A DNA stretch of 64,000 bases, taken from NCBI RefSeq assembly GCF_020497125.1, contig NC_059082.1:49808524-49872523 (forward strand). Direction: 5' to 3'. Positions 32,841 through 44,619 of the stretch are shown piece by piece (position 1 is the stretch's first letter; every line of letters begins with the position of its first letter). The DNA is from Mauremys mutica (lineage: Eukaryota; Chordata; Testudines; Geoemydidae). Position numbers and translations under genes: made by a program. Below the pieces are notes generated by a model. That model was not told the origin of the DNA and ran no database searches. It worked only from the letters and a program-made list of their open reading frames with translations.

Positions 32841-33353
32841 GGGTACGTTGACACTACAAGTGACGAGCTGTAATCTAGTTAGTCTGGGTTACAACAGTAG
32901 CACAGATGTAGCAGCATGAGCTTCAGCATGGCCTAGCAACCAGAGCAAGCCCACTACATAGCCTGGGTGTCAGGATGGAGGGTCTGTGCCTACACCTCAT
33001 CAGCAACGGTATTTAGGTGGCTTGCTCTTAAGCTCAGCAGCGGCAGAGGATCAGGAGCTGCTCAATGCACAAGCCTGCAGATTCTCTGCCTCCGTGTGCT
33101 CGCCTCACTCCAAGCCCTGCTTCTGCCCTGCACACAGCCCTGCACCTGATTGTCCTGATTCCTGGTAAGCCAGTTGTGGGCTTTGGCTCTGATTCCTGGC
33201 TCCAATTCTGTTGCAATACTTGGCTCTGGCATTCAGTCTCTGATTCCTACTTTGTGCCACCACATCTTATTGTCTTTGCTAACTAGATTAAAGTTAACAC
33301 AGGTATGCGCACCATGTTGCAGACACACCTTCACTCGCATTGTGGACATACCC
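32841..33353. mobile_element. Harbinger-like MITE with an internal foreign segment
   Basis: The left end GGGTACGTTGACACTACAAG and the right end 'cgcattgtggacataccc' (reverse GGGTATGTCCACAATGCG) are paired termini of the Harbinger-like family. The arms 'taatctagttagtctgg' and 'ctaactagattaaag' pair internally. The ~270 bp between about 33000 and 33275 ('ccctgcacctgattgtcctgattcctgg' type text) looks like part of a turtle LTR-like repeat and may be a later insertion. Its limits cannot be set. Confidence 0.5.
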
Positions 33354-33635
33354 ACAGACAGAAAGGAAAAAGGGTTCTAAGGTCTTGAGCCTGTGTCTTC
33401 CTCCATGATATCTCAACAAAGGATCACACTTGCCCCAGGTACCGCACCACTGGTCTACCCTGCTGGATGCAATAGTAAGGCAGAGGCAGACACTTGCTTG
33501 TGCTAACTCATTGCTTCATTAGAACCTAGCAGGTTGTTTCACAATATAACTCTAGATGAGACACTAGATTACCTGGAACAGGAAATGTAAATTATATATA
33601 AATCTGGTATGATAGGCACAGGAGCTGAGGGCAGC

Positions 33636-33745
33636 ATGCCTAGGGGTTAGAGCAGTGGGCTAGAACTCAGGAGACTAGGTTCTAGTCCCAAATTTCCCGC
33701 CAAACAGCTGTGAGACCTTGGGCAAATCATCATCTCTTCAAGCCT
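33636..33745 (+). repeat. MIR head and core fragment
   Basis: 'gcctaggggttagagcagtg', 'aactcaggagactaggttctagtccc' and 'ctgtgagaccttgggcaaatca' are the tRNA-like head and first core block of MIR; the rest is lost. Confidence 0.75.
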
Positions 33746-34967
33746 TCCATCTTCCATGACATCTCTCATCCAACAGACAGAAGCACAGATCCAAGCTACT
33801 CAGTCATGAACAATAATGCTGCTGGATCAGAGATATGGCTTATCTTGGCCTCAGAGAAAAGAGAGAAAGTTTTTGATGCCCATTCATACCCTTGGGTTCT
33901 ACTCAGGCTTTCAACTGGGGACCCAATTAGTGAGGGTGGTTTTGTCTGACATGGGCAGCTGTCTAGTGGAAACTGAAACGAGCCCAACTAACTCATTCCA
34001 CATTGTGAAGGTTACAAGATCTTCCTTCATCACTGACTGGAGACAGGATATGAAATCAGTACCTTAGTGATGGAAGGCTCCATGTCTCATCTTCAATCTC
34101 CCTAAACTATCCAGTACTCTCGTTGCTTTTATTTTAACAGTAGGTTTCACACACACTAGACTCATTGGAATCAATGTGACTTGGGGTCATTACTAACAGG
34201 CAATGTTGCTTGGTATGGATCAGGGAAAGGATGGACAGCACTACACACCAACCCTACTCTTGCTAGTCTCCATTATCAGCAGTCTCCATTATCAGACATT
34301 GCCTGTCTACTGCCCAGAGCTAATAACTTTGCTACCTTAATCCCTCAAAGCCAGGCATAGCTTTCCTGTGGGTTGCCACTTTTCAACAGAAATTCCTCTC
34401 TCAGCAGAGTTCCTGTGGGGTGGTTTGGTTTTTTTATGCTGTTTATTGTGGGGGAAGAGAGAGCAGCCCCCTCCACTGACCAGAGTTGAGTATCACGTCT
34501 TGTAATGAAAAAGGGTAATCCAAGCTGCGGTTCACCCTTCATTCCTCGCGGCTCCAGCTCCCCAGCCAAAACAAAACCAATATTTTCTTTTTTTCCCCCT
34601 TGAGACTAAAGAGAGAGAGACGCAGAGAGTACAGAGAGAGAAAGCTACAGTACTTAGCAGTAGTCAAGCTGGCTGAGAATCAGCTAAACTAATCCGGCTC
34701 CTGACACTGGATTCCAGCTGTGTCCACTACAGGCAGACACTGCTGGCAGGCTGTCACTCCAGTGCAAATAACACCCACACAAACAGGGTATACACAGAAT
34801 GAAGTGCTACACGGAGAGCACAACCCAAACCTCAGGTCAGCTACAACCAATTACTGCCTTGAACAGCAGCAGATGCTACTGACCTCTGAGAAACAGGAGA
34901 CGACGGGGTCGGTTCTGGCTGTATACACTGTACACAGGCACATGTAAACATAGGTCTGATCTTCACA
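33746..34967. other. No gene recognised
   Basis: About 1.2 kb unassigned. A 15-bp unit 'cagtctccattatca' is tandem near 34262-34290, and GA-rich text lies at 34608-34640. Confidence 0.4.
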
Positions 34968-35160
34968 GGTGTAATTGGTGTAATCCTCCGCTGGTGTAAA
35001 CTTCCAGAAAGCACTGGTGGTTTACATCAATTGGGGATCTAACTCCATCTTCTTCAATGGAGTGAAGCTGGTTTACACCAGCTGGGGATCTGGCCCATTG
35101 ATGTCAATGGAGCGTACCTGATGTGCACCAGCTGGGGAGCTCACCCTCATAGTCTATAGG
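34968..35160. repeat. Foldback elements of the 'GGTTTACACCAGCTGGGGATC' family
   Basis: Three related blocks in tandem contain 'ggtttacatcaattggggatc', 'ggtttacaccagctggggatc' and 'atgtgcaccagctggggagc', interspersed with CAATGGAGT motifs. The spacing (about 57-60 bp) suggests tandem decay of one palindromic element or multiple insertions. Relatives: 52150-52200 and 62141-62212. Confidence 0.55.
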
Positions 35161-37423
35161 TTTCTGAAAGTTCCCATAGAGCAGCAAGCAACATAAAAAG
35201 CGATACCGCTACTGCGATAACATCAGTCACATTAACATCGCTCAGTGGACACATCAAGAGCCATGCAGCTTTCTGAGGAATATGGAATGTAAACTGAAAA
35301 CTTTCTCAAACACAAACCGTACATCATATTTTCAAACTCAACAAATGGGCCACAGTACAAGAAAAGGAAATTCCACCCTGAGGTTAGGGGGAAAGCTCAG
35401 CTCTGGCAGCTTATGTTCCCAGGCCGAAGGATTTAGTGTATAGTCCCGTTTGACATGAATGCTAATCTGTTATCTTTGGACATCTTTACATTGTTTATAA
35501 AAGAAGTTTTGTGATGAGACCCAGCTGATCGCTTGGCAAATGCCCTGGCTGGGCAGGTAACCGATATAACCTCATAGGCTATGATCCCTTTAATTTGTTC
35601 TCAGAAAACCCCATAGAGTGATCACTGCAAGTGCCATTCTCTTTGCTGCCCACAATTACAGCAGGGAATCCAGAATGGGGCTTCACAAGGGGAGCCGGAA
35701 GGCTGGGTCACTTACCAAGAATCTCACTCTGGGCAGAAGTGATGGAAATCCCAGCCCAGAGTAAAGGTAAAGCAGCAGTGGCAGGGCAACAGCTGTGAGC
35801 ACAGAAGAATGAACGCAATGAAGGAAAGCAGAAAGGGGCAGAATGCTGGGAATCCAAGTGTGTAGGCCGGGAGGGCCTGGCTTGCAGGCCAAGAATCTGA
35901 AATCCTGAACAAATAAAAGCTGTCAAAGATTTCAGAGAGGGATGTTCCTCTCTCAGTGAGGAGGAGGGGCAGTTTAGCTAAATGGCAGTGTTTAAAGTAA
36001 TAAGTATTTGCTAGTTTCTTAAGAACTTTATCATAGCAACAGTCTTGGCTGAGGGCATGCAGCATGTCCATGAGAGAGGTGAAGTCCCAAGAGCCTGGGT
36101 CACATCTCGGGCCCAGTATGAATTAAAGGGCTATGTGACTGGCAGAAGTGGGAGCAGGAGGCTGCTACAGGAGATAACCCAATAGTTAACCCAATATTCC
36201 ATGCCTCCACACTAGAACCTAGCTGGCAGAGCTCCAGGTATAGCCCTCCCTGGAGGTTCACAACGATCTTGTCAAGAAGTCCGGAGAGTTTCTCTAACAG
36301 CCTGAAAATTTCACGCTGTTCTTGGATTGTTACTGACTGAGCTGCAACGCTGCTCTCGTATTGCACTGACACAGGGAGACATAATCCCTGCCCTAAGGTG
36401 CTTACATTAGAAAGAGACAATGCAGTGAAGCCTAAAAGAAGCACACCTGTGGGGAGCCTAACCCTAACCCTAACCCTAACCCTCAATACATTATAGACTT
36501 TGAAAAGTCATATTACAACCTAGCAGTTCACAGGTACTAAGAGGAAAATAGAGACATGCAGAAATACACACACAGCAGAACGCAGGACTTGCTCAGCTAC
36601 AATTTACAAATTACTGCACAGAAATTTATTTCTCAGATTCAGTGTCCTCCCCCAGCTCTCCCATTTAGTGCAAAACTTCCTTGTTCATTATTCAGACTAA
36701 TGCTACAGCGAATCCTTAAATCCCATTCAAGAATGAATTATAAAAGAGGGAAGAGGAGCTACAATTTTTCTCAGGCTTCAACAATTCTGATGCTCTTAGA
36801 CCAGGGCACAGCAGGGCATGAAGCTGCTTCACAATACAGCGAACTTCTTTCTACAATGCTTTTCCTGCTGGTGTGAGCCAGGACTCCCACCGAGTGAGCT
36901 TTCCTCCCAGCAATGCCCAGTTCATGCCAGTCACAACTCCTGCAGTGTGGACTTTCCTCACAGCAGTGCCCTGCCCATACCAGCCAGAACTTGTGCAGCG
37001 TGAGCTTTCCTCACAGCAGTGTCCTGTCACCCCCGCAGCAAAGAGTTCACAATGCTTATTACACAGGCCTCTTTTTCCTTCCCCTCTCCCCCCACCCCAT
37101 CTCTATCCTTCACATTTTCCCTTCCTTGATTACAAACATCAGTTGGGCTTTGCCTGTTCACACCAGCTTAGGATCTGACCCTCAGCCTCTTGCCCCAGAT
37201 CATTTATTACAGGTACAAAGACAGAAGGCTACATATGAAGCATCCTACAGCTCTCCCTCTACTAAGCTTTCCACCGTGAGGAGTGTGACACAGAGGCCCA
37301 TTGGTGCCTACTGGCAAAATGTTCACTGTTCTTTACAAGCAACTTCTGTGCCAGACCTGACAAACTCACTACACCCAATACACTACTTTCACTGTATTTA
37401 TGCATAAAGGGTAGCATGTGAGG
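35161..37423. other. No gene recognised; holds an interstitial telomeric repeat
   Basis: About 2.2 kb without identified transposons. Open frames up to 164 codons (36913-37407) have no domain and overlap frames of equal length. A small near-tandem of about 48 bp (cagcaatgccc/cagcagtgccc blocks) lies at about 36907-37030. Confidence 0.4.
36457..36483 (+). repeat. Short interstitial telomeric repeat (CCCTAA)n
   Basis: Four and a half perfect CCCTAA units (27 bp), with no degenerate flanking units. Tracts this short are usually attributed to telomerase-mediated repair of a double-strand break or to chance slippage, not to a chromosome fusion. Confidence 0.9.
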
Positions 37424-37643
37424 TTGCTACTGAAAGCACTTTTGCACTAGTGACCCCTCTCACATAGCAAGCCCCTGAGTGCGATACCCCCTTATAAACT
37501 AAAAACACTTTTTTATATATTTAACATCATTATAAATGTTGGAGGCAAAACAGGGTTTGGGTGGCGGCTGACAGCTTGTGACCCCCCATGTAATAACCTT
37601 GTGACCTCCTGAGGGGTCCTGACCCACAGTTTGAGAACCCCTA
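37424..37643 (-). mobile_element. hAT-type element fragment, 5'-truncated
   Basis: The right end 'gacccacagtttgagaacccct' is the complement of AGGGGTTCTCAAACTGTGGGTC, a terminus typical of hAT/Charlie-like elements. Inward, 'aggggtcctgaccc' and 'gtgacctcctga' fit the family. No matching left terminus could be found, so it is a fragment or a diverged copy. Confidence 0.55.
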
Positions 37644-38620
37644 TTGTAACTTATCAATACTCGTAAGCTTGGCAAGATGAGTGTACAGGTAATATTTAAA
37701 GAATAATGTAACTATAAGGAAAATTATGCCCTTGTGAATTTGGAATAAAAGTTAGTCACCCGGGAATCATATATCTTGGTGATGGCCCATTCAAGCAGGG
37801 GCGAATTGTCACCTCTCCCTGGGTAAGCAGTGATGTAATGCAAAGCTCAGTTGTCCACTCTTGCCCCATCTCCGAACAGGCAATTGAAAATGGTAATACC
37901 ATGAAAGACAACGGCAAACAATTGCAACCACTTGGAGCTAAAAAAGAAGCATTACAAACAGACTGGGGGGTCGTCTTGTCTGTGAATAAAGGGAAAAGAC
38001 TGATTCAGCACGTGACAGGGTGGAGAAAGGTCTACATCCATTCACTGAGGAGACCTCTTCTTTAGTGGTGGGGGGATGTCATGAAAGATGGGATCTGGGC
38101 TCCTGTGAAGCCAGCCAGCCCTGCAACAGGCTGATCTCTGGGATGGAAGGACCTACTCTATTAACACACAGGCCCTAGTTTGTGGGTCATGATTTTGTTT
38201 TACATTGTAACCATTTGTTTCCATCCCTCTTTTTTCTAGTACAATCTCTAGTCTCTCAGAAACAAACCTTTCGTTTGAGATAAGTGCTCACAAGCGCTGT
38301 GTATTATACAGGAGCAGTGGTTTAAGGTCAAACTGATAAACTGGGGCAGACAGATCATTTGGAGCAAAGCATCTGAAATTTCTGTGAGGAGCCTGTGCCA
38401 GGGATGGATATCTCAGGGGAACGATTCCAAGGGATTCGGGGATTGCGGGGCACCCCTGTTAACCTGCAGGGCAAAGCCAGGGCTGGCATAGTCTGGAGGA
38501 GAGGGCTTGAGTGGCTAACAGACTGGTGGTGTCAGGGAGCCAGCCACCACAGGAAAACTTCCCTTACGCTGGAGACAACAAGGTGACTCCCATGTCTGGG
38601 TACTCCAGTAGCCGTCCCAA
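37644..38620 (+). mobile_element. Unclassified retroelement-like dispersed repeat
   Basis: Blocks such as 'caattgtcacctctccctggg'-like text, 'gatctgggctcctgtgaagc', 'ggtttaaggtcaaactgata' and 'gggattgcggggcacccctg' resemble a dispersed turtle repeat that I associate with LTR retroelements. I find no TG...CA termini, coding domain or target duplication, so classification and ends are tentative. Confidence 0.35.
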
Positions 38621-38647
38621 GGAGCCAAAGGTGGTCACACACTAGGC

Positions 38648-39335
38648 CAGAAGTTCTCAACATTCAGGTGGTCCACAGACATTTCCCTCTAAGGTGCACG
38701 CCTGAGCAGCCACAAACGAGAGAATGAAGGGCCACCTAGTGTGGCTCCACTAATTAGGTGCCTGAACCCTGGAGAAGATGCACATGTAAGGTGAGATGGT
38801 AGCCTTGGGGAGAATAGGGGGTAGGTGGGAGGGGGCAGTGGGGTGAGAAGAAGGGGTGGGTGGAATTTGGGATGTGCAGGGATGCGGTGGCCAGAGAAAG
38901 AGGCGACTTTCCCCAGCTCCAGAGCTGCGGCTGCCGGGGAGAGATGGCCCTTCTTCCCAGCCTCAGCTCTGTGGCTGCTGTTGTGGGGGAGAGACCCCTT
39001 TCCTTCCCAGCCCAAGCTTGGAGGCTGCCACAGTGTGGGAGAGAGGGAGAGACCCCCTGCTCCTTCCCAGCCCCAGCTCAGGGGCTGCCGTGGCAGGGGA
39101 GAGAGGGCACATCCATCGCATAAGAAAGGTAAGACTATTGATATTAAAATATGAATTGTGTGCTTTTATTTGTAGAACAAAAAATGTTATTTTTTTTCTA
39201 TAGCACCTTTATCCAAAGCGCTTTACAATAGTTAGCTAATGGTACATACAACATTTGGAAAGATCGTTAAGTGGTCCGCCAAGACCCTCGGCAATTTTCA
39301 AGTGGTCCGCGAAAAAAAAAGTTTGAGAACCACTG
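38648..39335. mobile_element. hAT-type element, 688 bp, with internal tandem repeats
   Basis: The ends CAGAAGTTCTCAA and GTTTGAGAACCACTG are inverted repeats. The 8-mer cactaggc is duplicated perfectly at 38640-38647 and 39336-39343. Subterminal 'caggtggtccacagac' and 'caagtggtccgcg' also match. The middle (about 38915-39110) is a GC-rich array of four ~45-50 bp units built on 'ccttcccagccccagctc' and 'ggggagag'. No transposase is present, so it is non-autonomous. Confidence 0.9.
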
Positions 39336-39343
39336 CACTAGGC

Positions 39344-39884
39344 CTTCCTCTGAACCCTGGCGAAGCTGTACCAATAATGGGAGCCCCACAGGGAGTACCT
39401 AATGTGAACAAGGCTCTCCTGGCCACCAGCCCTGGCTCACCCTGTTCAGAGTGCTGAAGAGCCCTGGTGGCAGCAGCCGGGCCTCCACCAGTGTTCCTGG
39501 ACTGCTGAGAGCTGCAGCGAGGCTAGCAACAATGGGAGGCTTCTCAGACCAGAAGACAGACTTAGAAGGCTGCTGATACACATGCAGGCCTGTCATTAAC
39601 CAGGGAACATCAGAGAAACCAACTACGAGTCGGGCTACGCAGTTTGGTCCCCAGTTTCTGCTCCCCACCCGACTTCAACAGGCCAGGTACCACCTTCCAG
39701 ATCTAAAGGGCTGCGGCCAAGAGGTGGCTTGGAATAACCTAAATCACCTCAGCATTTTGGCCTCAAGAGAGTAACTCTAGCCAGGATTGTTCACTACTCC
39801 TTCAATATCCTTCTGCAAAGCCCAGTGCATAGTAGTCTCCAGTTCATAAAACGTACTGCAGGAAGCAATACTGCATTGGCAGGG
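39344..39884. other. No feature recognised
   Basis: Unassigned. Confidence 0.4.
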
Positions 39885-39940
39885 GGCTGGATTCAATGAC
39901 CTCATAGATCTTTTCCAGCTCTAATTTCCTGGATTCTAGC
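39885..39940 (+). repeat. Decayed CR1 tail
   Basis: 'gggggctggattcaatgacctcatagatc' then 'ttccagctctaatttcctgg' parallels the CR1 tail GGGGGTTGGACTAGATGACCTCCTGAGGTCCCTTCCAAC. It is older than the other copies. Confidence 0.6.
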
Positions 39941-40744
39941 TAAGCGCCACAGGGCAGCTGTTTGCATGACTCCAGCACAACAGCGAGTCTAACCACCAGC
40001 TACAAAACACTAACATCAGACTTTTCACAGAAACCTGCCTCCCCTCCAAACACAACCCCCATTCCCCAAAACGGCACCTCTCCTGGGAGTTTGAATCCAG
40101 AGGCGGAAAAAAATACGAGCTGCTCTGAAGTAAGGGTGGAGAGGCAGGCTCCCAAGCAATGGCCTAATCCCCTGACACACTGCTGAAGTTAGAAATCCCA
40201 GGACATTACAGCATTTGTTTCCCTTCAAAGCTTCCTCAGAAGCACGGTGGGCTTTACAAGCCATCCTCAGCTGCAGTTGTCAGCCCCAGTGGAATTTCCA
40301 GATTGCCACTGGTCTATTCCTGACTGCTTTAGTGTCGCCGCTTACAGACCGAAGTCACTCAGAGCAAAGCTTCAGAGGGGGAATCTCACCACTGCTGCAA
40401 AGGTCACGTCCACCTTCCCACCCCCATCTGTCTCAGAAGTTTGGGACAGCCTCTGCAAGGGTACCAGGATTTATTTCACCATAGCGTCTTGCTTACAAAA
40501 TTACTGCAACAGGATCACATCCATGCAAATATAAATGCACTGCAGAGGTTACCACTGCTAGCTAGCGCATGTCGCTCTGGTAGGTCAATAGGGAACGATG
40601 AGATGCTGACAGGCTAGAGGGAGAAGGCTAGGCAGAAGCAAACGGGCAGGTTCTGAGAGCAGGATCTGATTATTTTTTAGAGGGAGAGTTAGCACTTACA
40701 AACCAGAGGGAAGAGGAAGCCTGAGACCCTCCTGGCTTACCTCA
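39941..40744. other. No feature recognised
   Basis: Unassigned. Overlapping 70-95 codon frames on both strands lack domains. Confidence 0.4.
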
Positions 40745-40950
40745 ATATGACTCCCACTGTCTTCAATAGAGCTGCTGCCAATTTACACAGGAGTCAGTGA
40801 GGGGAGAACTAGCCCAGGGGACCTGACTGTGGTGCCCAGAAGCAGGCTCCAGGATGGCATGGGCAGCCTGCGGGAATAAAGGGACCTGATTCTCCTCTCA
40901 CATGGCCCTGAATCTGGAGTAACTCCACTGATGCCAATGGAGGGACACCC
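40745..40950. repeat. Two decayed foldback elements
   Basis: 40745-40815 ('gactcccactgtcttcaatag' ... 'acacaggagtcagtga') and 40888-40950 ('ctgattctcctctcacatg' ... 'ggagtaactccactgatg') share the CCACTG-x-CAATGGAG core typical of the short foldback families in this window. Confidence 0.4.
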
Positions 40951-42714
40951 GTGCGTGGCCAGAACAAGCGAGAGGACACGCAGGCTAAGGGAGAATCTCA
41001 AGAGGAAGTGTGCAGTGAGGAGACAGGCAGTGCCACCTGCAAACCAATGGGGGGGGGGTCCATTCCCAGAGTAAGGGGAAGGAGGGCCCAAGCATATCCG
41101 GCAAAGAAGCTCGCCAGGCAAGCGTGTCCCACAGCCATATTTCATTGTAGCTCCTGATGTGTGAAATGTGTCCTCAATTTGTTTTAAAAGACAAAACGAG
41201 CGAGCTGGATTCTCATACCCATAACGAAGACAACACGCAAAGCCCTTTAAAAGCAGGCGCCACACATACTACGAGCTGCCTTTTTCTAATTAAAGATGTC
41301 TTTTCTAGTTAGCTGGGACTGGTAGGGGTGGGGGAGGGAGGGGATCTCTCTGGGAGCTCCAAGTGCAGCACTTCACCTATCAGCATGCTCCAGCTCTGCC
41401 ATTCCCCACCCAGCACCCTGGTGTCTTTCACTGGCACCTCTTTCCTCAAGGGTTTCACCGTTCATTTGGATATGCACATGGTGCTGGGGCAGAGCGGGCA
41501 GGCATGGGAATCATACCCAAGTCATTCCCAGACAATTAACGCCCCCAGAGGGCTGTTCTGGCTCATCTAGATTTGGGAAAGAGGGGGCTTCATCTGTTTC
41601 TAATCTCACCTCTCGCGGTAGCTGTCGCCATGGGTTTGCTGTCAGGGTAAAGATGCCTTTATGCAGCCTCCAGCCGAAGCAGCAAACATTTTATTTTAGC
41701 AACACTTAAAAACAAGGCTAAAGGAAAGCTGGAGTATCGCACCTCTGCCAGTGTACAGACACACACAGAGCCAGGTGGCGAATGCACCCTTGGGATGCTC
41801 ACTGCCCCATCGCTCTAGTCTGCTTGGCATCTTAAAGAAAATGCATTAGCTGAGAAACATCTTATCCTAGGCTGTAAGCATGCGATTCCAGACAGCAGCC
41901 AAAGATATCTCCATTGGGAAGGGATACAAAGGACTCCACCCTACACTGCATCTTCCCACCAAAACAGAGAGGAAAATGGTGCAAATACAGCAGGGGGGCT
42001 ATCAGTGCTTTCACCAGCTAAGGCAAGTCCGCTGGTCTGTGAGCAGCATGCCACAGCTCAGGGCACTAGGACAGAGCTGCAAGCCATCCCAATGTAAACA
42101 TCCCAGATACAGCATGTTTAAGCCATGGTCGCCCTTCCCCATCCCCTCCCTCAAAACCACACAGCACCACAAGAACCACAAAAATGCATCTTCTCCGCAT
42201 TGCAGTCTCTCTCTCTCTTTCTGACGGGCACGTGGAGCTGCTAGAGGACCAGTTAGTTGCTCGGCTGACTACTCTCACCGTCTGGAGACTGGCCAGCTTA
42301 AAAGCATAAAAGCAACCAATGAAACCCATTATATCTAAAGCAGTTTATCTTTAATGCAGTCTAAGTTTCTGACTTCCCTCCATTATGATTCAGTTAAATA
42401 GTTTCCCGTTGAAGCCGGCGCTGCCATTCCTCTGGCTGAATGCTCGTTCTTGGCAGGCAGCTCCTCCTCCAAGCTTCCAGAGCACTGACATCACCATGCT
42501 CTGCTGTCGCAACAGCTGTGAGGTCATAAAGGAATGCGCAGTTAGGCTGGCAAGTCTAACACCTCACAGGCAACAGGATTTGGGAAATATGTGGGGAGAG
42601 AGGACACTGATGCTGCAGAGAAGATGCCAGTGATTGGAAAAGGCATATGCTCCTGTGTGATACACCTTATGAGCAGGGACTTGCTATCTCATTAGCTGAG
42701 GACAGTCCTGCTAA
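40951..42714. other. No gene recognised
   Basis: About 1.76 kb unassigned. The minus-strand 160-codon frame (40783-41265) has no recognisable domain and spans part of the foldback elements, so it is judged fortuitous. Confidence 0.4.
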
Positions 42715-43060
42715 GGGTAGATCTGCACCAGGATGGGAGACTTCCAGGGAAAAGCCTGGAATGGTGCTGGCAATTCAATAGGCAACATTTTTCCACCGGT
42801 GCCAGTACTGAGCCTACATCCCAGGGCTGTGCTGATGAAGGGTCTGTTTTTTGGAGAAGACATTAAAGGAAGATTCTGGCTCTTTTTCATGGAGGAACCC
42901 ATGGTGTTTTCTGTGTGCTGGAGTCTATGATCCAGTGTGTACCTGAATGATATGGGTGCTGGTTTTACATTCTCCTAAGCATTCATCTGGCTGCCGTATC
43001 AAAGATGCCAGCATTCTAGGGGTTAATACTCTGATTGCAGATGTAGCTTCACTGCAATTT
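42715..43060 (+). repeat. 5S-headed SINE-like repeat, decayed
   Basis: Starts with 'gatctgcaccaggatgggagac', resembling the 3' part of 5S rRNA (tacttggatgggagac). It continues 'aatggtgctggcaattcaat' and 'gagaagacattaaaggaag', as in a reptile SINE with a 5S-derived head. The later part is hard to follow. Assigned from memory of the family. Confidence 0.45.
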
Positions 43061-43338
43061 TTATGTTACGTGCCTCATTTACACAGAATCAGAAGAGAAG
43101 TGAGCACATTACACTCTACATTGCCAGGATCAACTGCAAACCAGCATGTAACAGTCTAATGAAACCCCTTGGAGATAGGGTCAGCCCCTGATGGTTTGCA
43201 GCCCAGGAAAAGAAATGTTTTCAGTGCTCCCCTCCCCTCCCCCAAGCAGACCAGCACAGTGATGTGGAGCTCCCCAGATGCTAATTTGACACCCCCCAGG
43301 GCAACTGCCCTGATTGTCCACACTTGTCTGCGGAATTG

Positions 43339-43830
43339 TTAGGTGGCCTAATGACATGGTTAAGGTACAGGACTAGGATTTGGGAGACCTGGGTTCTGTT
43401 CCTGGCTCTGCCACTGGTTTGCTGGATGACCTTGAGTAACTCACTTCCACTTTCTGTGCCTCATTTTCCCAATGGCTGGAAGTTGAAGCTAGACAAATTC
43501 AGATAGGAAATAAGGCATACATTTTTAAGTCTGAGTAATTAGCCATTAGAACAATTCACAAAGATCCATGGTGGATTCTCCATGCTGACAATTTTTAAAT
43601 AAAGATTGGCTGTTTTTCTAAAAGATCCGCTCTAGGGGTGATTTGTGGCAGGTCTCTGGCCTGTGTCATCCAGGAGGTAAAACTAGCTGATCACAGTGGT
43701 CCCTTCAGCCCAGGGACTTTGTGCATTTGTAAAATGGGGGTAATGATACCTCCTTTGTAAAGCCCTATAAGAGCCATCAATGCAAAGAGCTATACAAGAG
43801 CCAGGTAATATCATTATCCTGGAGCTACAG
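43339..43830 (+). repeat. MIR/CORE-SINE interrupted by a CR1 tail
   Basis: The left part (43339-43475) has 'tggttaaggtacaggactag', 'gggttctgttcctggctctg', 'gatgaccttgagtaactca' and 'tgcctcattttcccaat'. The right part resumes with 'tgtaaaatgggggtaatgat' and 'atgcaaagagctatacaag' (43727-43830). Together they make a nearly complete MIR with about 250 bp of foreign DNA in the middle. Confidence 0.8.
43476..43726 (+). mobile_element. CR1-lineage 3' UTR nested in MIR
   Basis: 'gaagctagacaaattcagat', 'ggaaataaggcatacatttt', 'ccatggtggattctccatg' and 'ctgatcacagtggtcccttc' is the 3' UTR of an older CR1 family. It ends just where the MIR text resumes, so it inserted into the MIR. Confidence 0.7.
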
Positions 43831-44616
43831 GTGCTGCCAAGATACAAATAACAATGGCAAAATCTACACCTGCTTGCCTCTGCTCAAGCCAATGGCATCC
43901 TGGGTTTAACTCACACGCCAACCATTACGACGCTAACTAGCATGAATGTTCCCTTCCATCTCCATTCCCACCCAAGCCTCCAGCTCCTTCTTTCATTTGC
44001 TTATGCAGAGTCCAGCCAGTGGCAAACCCACCTGTTCCAGCTGACAAAGGGACTGAAACATCTTACAGCTGCTGGACTCTCTCCTTTTCCTCCTCCCCTC
44101 CTAAGTGTTACAGCATAGGGTGATGTCAGGGAATTGGGGAAATTATCAGTGTTTGCATGGGTCTTCGTGTGGGGGTCTGTTTATCCTTGAGGAGAAGCAG
44201 GCTGGGAGATCTAACAAGCTCCAGGCCCTGGGGGGGCAGCCACTCAACCCAGCTACACATTCTTTTTCCAACCTCCCTTGCATTTTCTCCTACCAACTGT
44301 ATGTGAACATACACATACAGAAAGCCTGCAGTGTATTTCACCGAGCCGTCCGAGTGCTCGCAGCTGAACAAGCCTTTGCCCTGTAAGACTGAATCAGAAC
44401 AGTAGCAGTTTTGTTGGGCCCGGGTATCTTTATATGGGTTCCCCACCACCATCAAGGCTGTGGGTTGTTTTTAAAACACACTTTGTTTTCTCAGTCTCAG
44501 TGCTGTGATTTAGGGTTCACCCGTGCCAAGTGCTCAATCAAAATGCACCTCTATGCTAGGCCGCAGGGAATACGGCCTGAACTGTTTCCCTCACAGGGTT
44601 AAACATGACTTCTATC
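43831..44616. other. No feature recognised
   Basis: Unassigned; the open frames at 44105-44386 (plus) and 44126-44455 (minus) overlap and have no domain. Confidence 0.4.
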
Positions 44617-44619
44617 TCT

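Noticed and set aside
35100..35160. Regularly spaced blocks at 34968-35160 as a CRISPR-like array
   Set aside because: The blocks are diverged copies of a palindromic eukaryotic element, with only three units and no true spacers. The window is clearly animal DNA.
36457..36483. Telomere or chromosome-fusion point
   Set aside because: Only 27 bp, not head-to-head, with ordinary sequence on both sides. A fusion would normally leave longer, degenerate, inverted arrays.
36913..37407. 164-codon plus-strand frame near the telomeric repeat
   Set aside because: Low-complexity Ser/Pro/Leu-rich text, with a competing frame of 101 codons over the same bases. No family recognised.
40783..41265. 160-codon minus-strand frame
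   Set aside because: No domain; it overlaps short foldback elements and an opposite-strand frame.
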